Assembly (NCBI RefSeq): GCF_022758885.1
Contig: NZ_JALEBH010000001.1
Span: forward strand, 2,170,001 to 2,234,000
Length of the DNA: 64,000 bases
Direction of reading: 5' to 3'
Source of the DNA: Sphingobium sp. BYY-5
Lineage (GTDB): Bacteria; Pseudomonadota; Alphaproteobacteria; Sphingomonadales; Sphingomonadaceae
Part shown: piece after piece, positions 20,514-28,477 of the stretch
Layout of the letters: each line of letters starts with the position of its first letter
How positions within the stretch are numbered: the first letter of the stretch is position 1
Notes under the pieces: generated by a model
Database searches by the model: none
The model's input: only the letters and a program-made list of their open reading frames with translations
Told to the model about the DNA's origin: nothing
Position numbers and translations under genes: made by a program

Positions 20514-21695
20514 TTGTCGCATCAGAAGAAAAAGGGAGGGGCCGGCCTCCGGGACCGGCTTGCCGCCCTATGCCCTGAGCGGGAAATTTTCCTGCGATCC
20601 GGCGGCCAGGTCAAATTCATCCGTATTTCCCGCCGCGCGCAGATTGGCGCCTTCGGCCTTGCCGCAATTGCGCTGCTCGGCTGGGGTGGCGTCACCCTGT
20701 CGATGATGGTGAACAGCCTGTCTGTCGCGCATCAGCGCGCGGCGCTCGACCAGCAGGGCCGCTCCGTCGCGACCGCCGCCAGCAAGGTGGATGGCTATCG
20801 CAAGTCGGTCGATGATCTGGCGCAGGATCTGGAAGCCCGCCAGGATTTCATGGATGATCTCTACAAAACCCATTTCGGGACCGAGGACAGCAAGGCTGAA
20901 GGCGCCGACCTGGTCGGCCCGGAGAAAGCCGGCAAGAAAGACACCCCCTCGGCCAAGATCAGCATGGCGCCGGAAGCCGCGCCACTGGTCCGGCTGGAAG
21001 AGCGGCAGCGCCGCTTCGCCCTGTTGCTGACCGCGGCGGTCGAACGCCGCGCCAACAAGGCCGCCGCCGCCATCCGCAGCTTCGGCCTCAACCCCGACAG
21101 CCTCGCCCGCAACGCCGCGCGCGCGCAGGGCGGCCCCTTCGTCCCATGGAAGGGCGAGAAGGGCGCGATGACCGACGAACTGGAACATCTCGCTGACGCC
21201 ATGGCCCGGATGGAGTTTCTCGAACGCAGCTTGTTGACGATCCCGTCAGGCAAGCCGACCGCCGCGCCGATGCTGTCCAGCTCCTACGGCTATCGCCGCG
21301 ACCCGTTCAACGGCCATGCCGCCTTCCATGCCGGCCTTGACTTCCCCGGCCGCTACGGCCAGTCGATCCAGGCGGCCGCCGGCGGCAAGGTCAGCTTCGT
21401 CGGTCAGCGACAGGGCTATGGCAATGTCGTCGAAGTCGAGCATGGCAATGGTCTGATGACCCGCTATGCGCACTTGTCCGGTTTTGCCAGCCGCGTCGGC
21501 CAGCAGGTCGCACGCGGCGACACGATCGGCCGTATGGGTTCCACCGGTCGCTCGACCGGCACGCACTTGCATTTCGAGGTCCGGCTGAACGGCCAGGCCA
21601 TCAACCCTCGCCGTTTCCTGGAGGCCCGCAAAGATGTTCTCCAAGTCCAGCAAGTCGCCACGGCCCGTTTCGCCGATGTCGGCAACCGGAGCTAA
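20514..21695 (+). CDS. M23 family metallopeptidase (murein hydrolase), membrane anchored
   Basis: A 393-residue protein with a basic N-terminal tail and one transmembrane helix (about residues 46-66: GAFGLAAIALLGWGGVTLSM). A periplasmic coiled-coil-like region and a C-terminal LytM/M23 domain follow. The zinc ligands appear as HAGLDFPG (H, D), THLHFEV (HxH) and the RYAHLSG segment, so it is probably an active peptidoglycan DD-endopeptidase. The start is TTG (MSHQKKK...). Its 3' end overlaps the bactofilin gene by 62 bases in another frame. In other alphaproteobacteria such a pair (LmdC with BacA) directs local cell-wall growth, so a joint role is likely. Confidence 0.88.
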   Translation: MSHQKKKGGAGLRDRLAALCPEREIFLRSGGQVKFIRISRRAQIGAFGLAAIALLGWGGVTLSMMVNSLSVAHQRAALDQQGRSVATAASKVDGYRKSVDDLAQDLEARQDFMDDLYKTHFGTEDSKAEGADLVGPEKAGKKDTPSAKISMAPEAAPLVRLEERQRRFALLLTAAVERRANKAAAAIRSFGLNPDSLARNAARAQGGPFVPWKGEKGAMTDELEHLADAMARMEFLERSLLTIPSGKPTAAPMLSSSYGYRRDPFNGHAAFHAGLDFPGRYGQSIQAAAGGKVSFVGQRQGYGNVVEVEHGNGLMTRYAHLSGFASRVGQQVARGDTIGRMGSTGRSTGTHLHFEVRLNGQAINPRRFLEARKDVLQVQQVATARFADVGNRS

Positions 21696-22059
21696 GCATA
21701 CCCCCTTCTCGCTGATCGGCAGCGACGTGACGATAACGGGCAATCTGTCCGCATCGGTCGATCTGCATGTCGACGGCATGATCGAGGGCGACATTAGTTG
21801 CGCGTCGCTGGTGCAGGGACCCGATAGCCGCATCACCGGCCATGTGACGGCGCAAAGCGCGCGCCTCGCCGGCCTGGTCGACGGATCGATCGCCGCCGAT
21901 CAACTGGTGGTGGAAAGCAGCGCCCGGATCACCGGCGACGTGACCTACACCACCATCACGATCGAAGCGGGCAGCCGCATCGAGGGCCGCTTCGCTCACA
22001 AGGATAATGAGGCGCCCGCGACCGAACTGAAGCTGATCGCCAACGACAGCGCGGGTTGA
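21634..22059 (+). CDS. Bactofilin (polymer-forming cytoskeletal protein)
   Basis: A 141-residue protein. After a disordered, Ser/Pro-rich N-terminus comes the bactofilin beta-helix with repeats such as SLIGSDVTITGNLSASVDLH, VDGMIEGDISC, DSRITGHVTAQSARLAGLVD and ARITGDVTYTTITIEAGSRI. It forms membrane-associated filaments that position cell-wall enzymes. The start lies inside the upstream M23 gene (62-base overlap, different frame), strong evidence of co-expression. After the stop comes a small CGACG-GAA-CGTCG hairpin with a TTTCTT tail (22061-22086), a weak terminator. Confidence 0.92.
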   Translation: MFSKSSKSPRPVSPMSATGAKHTPFSLIGSDVTITGNLSASVDLHVDGMIEGDISCASLVQGPDSRITGHVTAQSARLAGLVDGSIAADQLVVESSARITGDVTYTTITIEAGSRIEGRFAHKDNEAPATELKLIANDSAG

Positions 22060-22181
22060 TCGACGGAACGTCGACCGATCTTTCTTGTCCAGGGATTGGC
22101 TCACAGAGTGTTGGTGAGTGGAGAATCCTCTGCTTGTTTTCGGATGGACAAGACCGGAAGTGGCCATCTATCCTATGACCA

Positions 22182-22679
22182 ATGCAGATAGTTCAAGAAC
22201 GCCCCGGCGACGAGACGGCCATCCGCGCCGTGACGCAAGCCGCTTTCATCGGCCTGCCCCATAGCCAACAGACCGAAGCAGCCATCATCGATGCGCTTCG
22301 TGCTGCGGACGCGCTTACGATATCGCTCGTCGCCCTGGACGATAGTGCGTTGGTTGGACATGTCGCCTTCTCGCCCGTCATGATCGATGGCGCGGATCGC
22401 GGATGGTTCGGGCTTGGCCCGGTTTCGGTCGCTCCTGAGCGTCAACGCGACGGAATTGGCTCCCGGCTCATCAGGCATGGCCTGGAGCAACTGAAAGCCG
22501 ACGGCGCGCGCGGCTGTGTCGTTCTTGGCGATCCCGAATATTATCGGCGCTTCGGATTTGAACCGAACCCCGATCTGAAATATCCCCATGCACCGTCCGA
22601 ATATTTTCAGGCGCTCGCATTCCATGATGAAAATCCCCTCGGCGAGGTCGAGTATCATGCGGGTTTCAACGCAACTTGA
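22182..22679 (+). CDS. GNAT family N-acetyltransferase (YhbS-like)
   Basis: A 165-residue acetyltransferase. Motif A, which binds acetyl-CoA, is VSVAPERQRDGIGSRLIRHG. The C-terminal part has VLGDPEYYRRFGFEPNPDLK, the pattern of the YhbS-type subgroup. Substrate is unknown. It stands alone, 122 bases after the bactofilin gene, and is convergent with comM across a 400-base non-coding gap. Confidence 0.88.
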   Translation: MQIVQERPGDETAIRAVTQAAFIGLPHSQQTEAAIIDALRAADALTISLVALDDSALVGHVAFSPVMIDGADRGWFGLGPVSVAPERQRDGIGSRLIRHGLEQLKADGARGCVVLGDPEYYRRFGFEPNPDLKYPHAPSEYFQALAFHDENPLGEVEYHAGFNAT

Positions 22680-23082
22680 ACGCTGAAACGGCAGCCTGTC
22701 ACATAACCGATTGGGCCGTTTACAGTCATCCCCCCGTAAGGTGAGGATCATTATGTCCGCTGCTGATCGTTCGAAGACCAACCGCTTTCCCTGTCGACCG
22801 CACCAGATCGCATCCAACCATATCGATCCGTAACCTCGCGGCCACAGGGTCGACAAAAAACGTCCTATTTCTCGCCCCGACGTCATTTCACCCTGTCCTA
22901 TTTCCCTCCGGCCAGATTATCCTCCGTCCGTCTTTGAATTGCCGGACCAGTCCCGCCTTCGCGCGCCGGCGCACGCGCGCACATGCGCGCGCCAGAGTGT
23001 GAACTTCGGCGTAGAACAATCACTTATGCCACACCTTCGCCGCGACGCGACGGCGGCGCGTTCCTATCGAAAGCCCGCGCCG
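22680..23082. other. Non-coding gap between GNAT gene and comM
   Basis: About 400 bases between the convergent ends of the GNAT gene and comM. I find no credible ORF with a ribosome site, no tRNA and no strong terminator. The sequence near 22961-22999 is a run of GCGCGC-type repeats. Confidence 0.5.
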
Positions 23083-24591
23083 TTAATTGACCGGCGCCCG
23101 CCGCCGGTAACTGAGTGCTTCGGCGACATGCACCCGCCCCACTTCTTCCGCGCCGCCCAGGTCGGCGATCGTCCGCGCCACGCGCAGCACACGGGTATAG
23201 CCACGCGCCGACAGTTTCATCGCCACAGCCGCCTGCGCCAACAACTGCCGGCCCGGCTCATCCGGCCCAGCGACATGCTCCAGCCGCTCGCCATCCACCT
23301 CGGCATTGGTCCGGACCCCGCTCCCGGCATAGCGCGCGGTCTGCACTGCCCGCGCCAGCGCCACCCGCGCCGCGACTTCGGCCGATCCCTCGGCCGGCGG
23401 CGGCAGCACCAGGTCGGCGGCCGTCACCGCCTGCACCTCGACATGCAGGTCGATACGGTCGAGCAGCGGCCCCGACACCTTGGCCTGATAGTCCGACGCG
23501 CAGCGCGGAGCACGCGAACAAGCCAGCGCCGGGTCGCCCAGATGCCCGCAGCGGCACGGATTCATTGCGGCAATAAGCTGCACCCGCGCCGGAAAGGTCA
23601 CATGCGCATTGGCCCGCGCCACCGTCACCTCGCCCGTTTCCAGCGGCTGGCGCAGCGAATCGAGCACAGTGCTCTGAAACTCCGGCAATTCGTCCAGGAA
23701 CAGCACGCCCAGATGCGCCATGCTGACCTCGCCCGGTCGCGCCTTGATGCCCCCGCCGACCAGCGCCGCCATCGACGCGCTGTGATGCGGGTTGCGGAAC
23801 GGCCGCGCCCTGCTGATGCGTCCGCCCTCCAGCGTGCCGGCGACGCTTGCCACCATCGAGCTTTCCAGCGCCTCGGATGGGGTCATGTCGGGGAGAATGC
23901 CCGGCAGGCAGCTCGCCATCAGCGACTTGCCCGCACCCGGTGGCCCGACCATCAGCAGATTATGACCGCCCGCCGCTGCGATCTCCAGCGCGCGCTTGGC
24001 GACTTCCTGCCCTTTCACCTGTTTCAGGTCCGCCGTCCGTACCGGTGCGGCGACCGCGCCCGGCTGCGGTGGGGAAAGCGCGGAAGTCCCCTTGAAATGA
24101 TTGAGCAGGCTGAGCAGGTCCGGCGCGGCGACCACTTCCACCCGCCCTGCCCAGGCGGCCTCGGCGCCCTGGGCCGCCGGACAGACCAGTCCCATTTCCT
24201 GCCCACCGGCATGGAGCGCGGCCAGCAATACGCCGGGCGACGGTGCGGTGCGTCCGTCCAGCCCCAGCTCGCCGACCACGACATAGTTCGACAGCGTCTC
24301 CGCATCGATCACCCCCATCGCGCCCAGCAGGGCCAGCGCGATCGGCAGGTCGAAATGCGATCCTTCCTTGGGCAGGTCAGCGGGCGAGAGGTTCACGGTG
24401 ATGCGCTTGGGCGGCAGCGACAGGCCGATGGCAGCAATGGCGTTGCGCACCCGCTCGCGGCTTTCCGCCACCGCCTTGTCGGGCAGGCCGACGAGAATGA
24501 AGTTGGGAAGGCCAGGGACCAACTGGCACTGCACCTCAACGGCGCGCGCCTCCAGCCCCAGATAGGCCACCGTCGAAACCGTTGCGACCAA
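23083..24591 (-). CDS. comM: YifB/ComM family Mg-chelatase-like AAA+ ATPase
   Basis: A 502-residue protein. The N-terminal ChlI-like fold (residues ~1-125) precedes the AAA+ domain with Walker A GPPGAGKSLMASCLPGIL and Walker B-type LFLDELPEF. The C-terminal Mg-chelatase domain holds four cysteines near GxCRCGHLGDP. ComM is a hexameric helicase that promotes branch migration when incoming DNA is integrated in natural transformation. The start codon is TTG (MVATVSTVAYLG) behind a G-rich site. It lies 26 bases after rlmE and may be co-transcribed with it. Confidence 0.93.
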   Translation of the reverse strand: MVATVSTVAYLGLEARAVEVQCQLVPGLPNFILVGLPDKAVAESRERVRNAIAAIGLSLPPKRITVNLSPADLPKEGSHFDLPIALALLGAMGVIDAETLSNYVVVGELGLDGRTAPSPGVLLAALHAGGQEMGLVCPAAQGAEAAWAGRVEVVAAPDLLSLLNHFKGTSALSPPQPGAVAAPVRTADLKQVKGQEVAKRALEIAAAGGHNLLMVGPPGAGKSLMASCLPGILPDMTPSEALESSMVASVAGTLEGGRISRARPFRNPHHSASMAALVGGGIKARPGEVSMAHLGVLFLDELPEFQSTVLDSLRQPLETGEVTVARANAHVTFPARVQLIAAMNPCRCGHLGDPALACSRAPRCASDYQAKVSGPLLDRIDLHVEVQAVTAADLVLPPPAEGSAEVAARVALARAVQTARYAGSGVRTNAEVDGERLEHVAGPDEPGRQLLAQAAVAMKLSARGYTRVLRVARTIADLGGAEEVGRVHVAEALSYRRRAPVN

Positions 24592-24617
24592 TTGCCCCCA
24601 ATCCCCCTGTCAGCAGC

Positions 24618-25295
24618 CTATCCGGCCGGTTCGTCCGCGCGCCCTTTGAACCCCTGCGCCACGACATACCATTCGACGCTGCCCTTGCGGCTGGCCGGCG
24701 GCTTGGCGTGCTTGATCGTCGTGAAATTCTTCTTGAGCAGCACCAGCAATTCGCCATCGGTCCCACCCGCGAACACCTTGGCAACGAAGGTGCCGCCCTT
24801 GCGCAGATTCTCCACCGCGAACAAAGCCGCCGCCTCGACCAGCCCCATCGTGCGCAGATGGTCGGTCTGGGCATGGCCCACCGTGTTGGCCGCCATGTCG
24901 GAAATCACCAAGTCCGGCTCCTGCCCCAGCGCCTCGCGCAGCAGGTCGGGCGCCTTGTCGTCCATGAAATCCATTTCGAACAGGGTGACGCCGGGAATCG
25001 GATCGACCGGCAGCAGGTCGATGCCGACCACAGCCGCCTTGGGCGCCATCTTGCGCACCACCTGCGCCCAGCCGCCCGGCGCCACGCCCAAGTCCACGAC
25101 CGCCCGCGATCCCTTCACGAAATGGAATTTCTCGTCCAGCTCGATCAGCTTGAAGGCTGCGCGGCTGCGCCATCCTTCCGCCTTCGCCTTGCGGACATAG
25201 GGGTCGTTGAGATGGCGTTCGAGCCAGCGCACCGACTGGGCCGTACGTCCCTTGGCCGTCTTGACCCGCACCTTGCCGGCGCCAGATCCCCTCAT
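24618..25295 (-). CDS. rlmE: 23S rRNA (uridine-2'-O)-methyltransferase RlmE (FtsJ)
   Basis: A 225-residue SAM-dependent enzyme that methylates U2552 in the 23S A-loop. Motif I is [14 protein letters not shown]. The K-D-K-E catalytic set is seen as the Lys in [11 protein letters not shown], the Asp in VISDMAANT, the Lys in FVAKVFAGG and the Glu in [17 protein letters not shown] ribosome site precedes the ATG. It starts 10 bases after ppx, so ppx-rlmE-comM probably form an operon. Confidence 0.95.
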   Translation of the reverse strand: MRGSGAGKVRVKTAKGRTAQSVRWLERHLNDPYVRKAKAEGWRSRAAFKLIELDEKFHFVKGSRAVVDLGVAPGGWAQVVRKMAPKAAVVGIDLLPVDPIPGVTLFEMDFMDDKAPDLLREALGQEPDLVISDMAANTVGHAQTDHLRTMGLVEAAALFAVENLRKGGTFVAKVFAGGTDGELLVLLKKNFTTIKHAKPPASRKGSVEWYVVAQGFKGRADEPAG

Positions 25296-25305
25296 GACTC
25301 GCCCC

Positions 25306-26424
25306 TCACATCATCCTCCCGTCGCGGTCCATCAGCCCGCGCAATATGCCCTCTCGAATCCCGCGGTCGGCGACGCCCAGTCGCTCGGCCGGCCAGATGT
25401 CGAGAATCGATTCCAATATGGCGCAACCCGCCACCACCAGGTCGGCGCGCTCGGTGCCGATGCAGGGCAGTTGTTGCCGCTCGGCCAGCGCCATGCCCGA
25501 CAGCCGGTCCGAAATGGCGCGCATCGATTCGCACGGCACGATCAGCCCATCGATCGCCTGCCGGTCATAGCGCGGCAGGTTGAGGTGCAGGCTGGCCAAT
25601 GTCGTGACAGTCCCCGACGTACCGAGCAACCGGATGGCCTCCGCATCGCGCGGCAATCGCCGGGCAAGCGGCGAAAAGGCGTCGGCCACCCGCGCGCGCA
25701 TTCGACCATAGGCGGCCAGCCGCTCGGCCGGATCATCATGGTCGAAAGCCTCGCTCTCGGTCAGCGATACGACTCCCCAGGGCGCGCTCACCCAATCGAC
25801 GATGTGCGGCGTGCCATCGCCCCGCGCATCGACCAGCACCAACTCGGTCGATCCACCGCCAATATCGAAGATCAACGCCGGCCCGTCGCCCGGCTCCAGC
25901 AGCACATGGCAGCCCAGGACCGCCAGCCGCGCCTCCTCCTGCGCACTGATGATGTCGAGCGCGATGCCAGTTTCGCGATAGACCCGCTGGATGAACTCGG
26001 CGCCGTTCGATGCGCGGCGGCACGCTTCGGTCGCGACCGATCGGGCGAGCGTCACATGGCGGCGGCGCAGCTTGTCGGCACAAACCGACAGGGCGGCGAT
26101 AGCGCGATCGATCGCCGCATCGCTGATCCGGCCGGTCGACGCCAGTCCTTCACCCAGCCGAACGATGCGCGAAAAAGCGTCGACGACGATAAAACCGTCA
26201 GCGGAAGGCTTGGCGATCAGCAACCGGCAATTATTGGTGCCCAGGTCGATCGCGGCATAGGATCGCCGTTCACGTGCGCCATGGAGCGCAAATCCCCGTT
26301 GCTTCGACGGGGGAGGAATGGCCGCAGCCTTGCTCCCATTGCCTGGACCGGAGTGGGCGCGCTTGCCCGCATAACGGTCGGCCGGGCCGGAACTCTGCGG
26401 CAATGGGCGGCTGTGCTGCACCAT
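25306..26424 (-). CDS. ppx: Ppx/GppA phosphatase family protein
   Basis: A 372-residue member of the ASKHA superfamily. The phosphate-binding loops are [15 protein letters not shown] (from about residue 56) and [15 protein letters not shown]. These enzymes hydrolyse inorganic polyphosphate or pppGpp. At this length, without the extra HD-like C-terminal domain of full exopolyphosphatases, GppA or short-Ppx activity are both possible. The first ~50 residues are low-complexity and basic, so the true start could be further in. It is upstream of rlmE with a 10-base gap. Confidence 0.88.
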   Translation of the reverse strand: MVQHSRPLPQSSGPADRYAGKRAHSGPGNGSKAAAIPPPSKQRGFALHGARERRSYAAIDLGTNNCRLLIAKPSADGFIVVDAFSRIVRLGEGLASTGRISDAAIDRAIAALSVCADKLRRRHVTLARSVATEACRRASNGAEFIQRVYRETGIALDIISAQEEARLAVLGCHVLLEPGDGPALIFDIGGGSTELVLVDARGDGTPHIVDWVSAPWGVVSLTESEAFDHDDPAERLAAYGRMRARVADAFSPLARRLPRDAEAIRLLGTSGTVTTLASLHLNLPRYDRQAIDGLIVPCESMRAISDRLSGMALAERQQLPCIGTERADLVVAGCAILESILDIWPAERLGVADRGIREGILRGLMDRDGRMM

Positions 26425-26551
26425 GGCCGTAACTCACTTCTGCACTCGCCAGTCCCCTTGCGGGACCGGAACTTGCCGTCATGCTTAAGCAGATACGGTG
26501 AGATGCGCAAGGTAGGGGGAGCCACCCGCCGCAAGCGGCTCCCCACCTGTC

Positions 26552-27976
26552 CTAGTTGCTGTACGCCTTTACCAGCCGATAGAGGAAGGCGCGCCCATCC
26601 AGCAGCGATTTCACCCGGATGCGTTCGTTGAGACCATGGACGCCCTGCCCGTCCGGATCGGCGAACATACCCGACACGCCATAGGTCGGAATCCCCGCCG
26701 CATTGGTGAAGCGTCCATCGGTCGCCCCGGTCGCCAGACGCGGGATCACGGGCACGCCCGGCCACATCTCCTTGGTCAGCGCCTCGATCGGACCCATGAT
26801 CTGCGGCGTCAGTGCCGGCGCGGAGGATTTGGGCTGGGGTGGATCGGCCAGTGTCACCTTGATACGGGGATCAGCCGCCACATCCTTGAGGCGCTGGAGA
26901 ATTGCATCGACGCTTTCGCCGGGGATGATGCGGCAATTGACGTTCGCGCTCACCGACTGCGGCTGCGCGTTCGGCGCATGACCACCCGAAATCAATGTCG
27001 GGATGCAGGTGGTGCGCAAGGTCGCATTCCAGCTCGCATTTTCAGCAGACACGGCGGCATAGTCGGCCTCGGTCGCCTTGCCTGCGCCGATTGCCGCCAT
27101 CGCGGTCGACACCTTGCCCGGATAGAGCGGTGCCGATGCACCGAAATAGGCTTTGGCCGCCGGGGTCAGATCGACCGGGAAATCATAGTCGTTCACCCGC
27201 GCCAACGCCGCCGCCATCCAGCCGATCGCATTGACATGCGGCGTCTGGCGCGAACTGTGGCCGCCCGGCGCGGTCGCGGCGAAGGTGAAGTCCTGATAGA
27301 CTTTCTCGCCCGCTTGCACCCCCTGGCTGACCGGCTTGCCGCTCTCATCCAGCGATCCGCCGCCGCCTTCATTGAGCGCCCATCCGGCCGTCAGTGCATC
27401 GGGCTTGTTCTTGAGCAGATATTCGACGCCGTTTAGCGCCTTCTCCGTCTCCTCGCCGCAGGTCAGCGCCAGCTTGATTGTGCGCTTGGGCTTATAGCTT
27501 TCCTGCTTGTAGCGGATCATCTGGTCGGTGAAGGCCGCCGCCATCGCCTTGTCATCCGACGTGCCGCGACCATAATAATATCCGCCTTCCTCGATCAGGG
27601 TGAAGGGGTCACGCTCCCAATCGGCGCGTTTGGCCGCAACCACATCGATATGGGCGAGCAGCAACACGGCCGGTAGCTTGGCATTGCTGCCGTGCAGGAT
27701 GGCGGTGAGGTTGCCTTCCTTGGGATGGGCCGGATCGACGATGATCGACACATCCCCGTCAGAATAGCCCGCCGCCTTCAGTCGCGCGCCCATGCGTTCG
27801 GCTGCGACCGTGCAGCTTCCGTCGGGCCAGCTCGAATCGGTTTCCACCAGTTCCTTGTACAGTGCGCGGAACGCATCCTCGCCCGCGCGAGCTTGTGCAT
27901 CGGGCGTCGCGGTGTGCGCGCTGGTGGTGACAAGAAGCGCAGCCAGCAAGGCTGTAGCGGGACGGCGGAATTTCAT
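26552..27976 (-). CDS. Secreted M20/M25/M40 family zinc metallopeptidase
   Basis: A 474-residue protein with a signal peptide (MKFRRPATALLAALLVTTSA-HTA). Metal ligands of the di-zinc site are LLLAHIDVVAA (His, Asp), GRGTSDDK (Asp), LTCGEETEK (Glu pair) and TGATDGRF near the C-terminus, and a dimerisation domain lies between. Family members are exported aminopeptidases or carboxypeptidases. I chose the ATG with a GAGGGGG site over an upstream in-frame ATG that would bury the signal peptide. A hairpin GGGGAGCC/GGCTCCCC (26516-26544) lies just after the stop. Confidence 0.88.
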   Translation of the reverse strand: MKFRRPATALLAALLVTTSAHTATPDAQARAGEDAFRALYKELVETDSSWPDGSCTVAAERMGARLKAAGYSDGDVSIIVDPAHPKEGNLTAILHGSNAKLPAVLLLAHIDVVAAKRADWERDPFTLIEEGGYYYGRGTSDDKAMAAAFTDQMIRYKQESYKPKRTIKLALTCGEETEKALNGVEYLLKNKPDALTAGWALNEGGGGSLDESGKPVSQGVQAGEKVYQDFTFAATAPGGHSSRQTPHVNAIGWMAAALARVNDYDFPVDLTPAAKAYFGASAPLYPGKVSTAMAAIGAGKATEADYAAVSAENASWNATLRTTCIPTLISGGHAPNAQPQSVSANVNCRIIPGESVDAILQRLKDVAADPRIKVTLADPPQPKSSAPALTPQIMGPIEALTKEMWPGVPVIPRLATGATDGRFTNAAGIPTYGVSGMFADPDGQGVHGLNERIRVKSLLDGRAFLYRLVKAYSN

Positions 27977-28084
27977 GAAAAAGCCCCCTCGAATGACAGA
28001 AGGACTTACTCTTGGCGAAGCCACGCCGGCAGGGCAAGGCGTGTCTAGCGCTTCCTCAATCCGTCTGCGCCTGGCAAAGACAGT

Positions 28085-28477
28085 TCAAAGCGGTAGCAGC
28101 GCCGCCACGATCTGACGCTCCTCGGCACGCAGCACGCCCCAGGCGCGCGCCGCCGCGCGGCTGTCCATCGCCTCCACGCCGATGCCCAACGCCTCGATAG
28201 CCCGCACGAAGGCCCGCGATGGCTGGCGCAGACCGGCTCCGGTGCCCAGCAACAGGAACTCCGGCTTGGGATCAAGGTCGAACAGGTCGCCCAACGACGC
28301 CACCGTCAACGCATCGATCGCCGGTGCATCGGCCCAGGCCAATGCCCGCACCGGGCTGAGCAGCAGACCATCCGGGAACACGTCGTCGCGTACCCGGAAA
28401 CCCCGCCCCTGAAAGCCGGTGACGATCGGCCCCTGCCCGCTGTCGTCGCGACGGAGCTTGATGCCGGCGTCACTCAG
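28085..28477 (-). CDS. Mth938-like domain protein (NDUFAF3/DUF498 family), apparently CTG-started
   Basis: A 130-residue protein: SDAGIKLRRDDSGQGPIVTG, FQGRGFRVRDDVFPDG, LLLSPVRALAW and the core FLLLGTGAGLRQPSRAFVRA. The first standard start codon in frame (GTG at 28381) would remove ~32 residues of recognisable domain. The frame is closed upstream by a TGA only a few codons further. The best start is a CTG at 28477 with GGAG seven bases before it, overlapping the secDF stop (CTGA). ATC at 28462 is the alternative. The family is often next to secDF in alphaproteobacteria; its biochemical role is unclear. Confidence 0.7.
   Translation of the reverse strand: MSDAGIKLRRDDSGQGPIVTGFQGRGFRVRDDVFPDGLLLSPVRALAWADAPAIDALTVASLGDLFDLDPKPEFLLLGTGAGLRQPSRAFVRAIEALGIGVEAMDSRAAARAWGVLRAEERQIVAALLPL

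Noticed and set aside
22939..25200. Long open frame opposite comM and rlmE (about 750 codons)
   Set aside because: Low-complexity His/Arg/Gln-rich translation typical of a shadow frame; both real genes lie on the minus strand.
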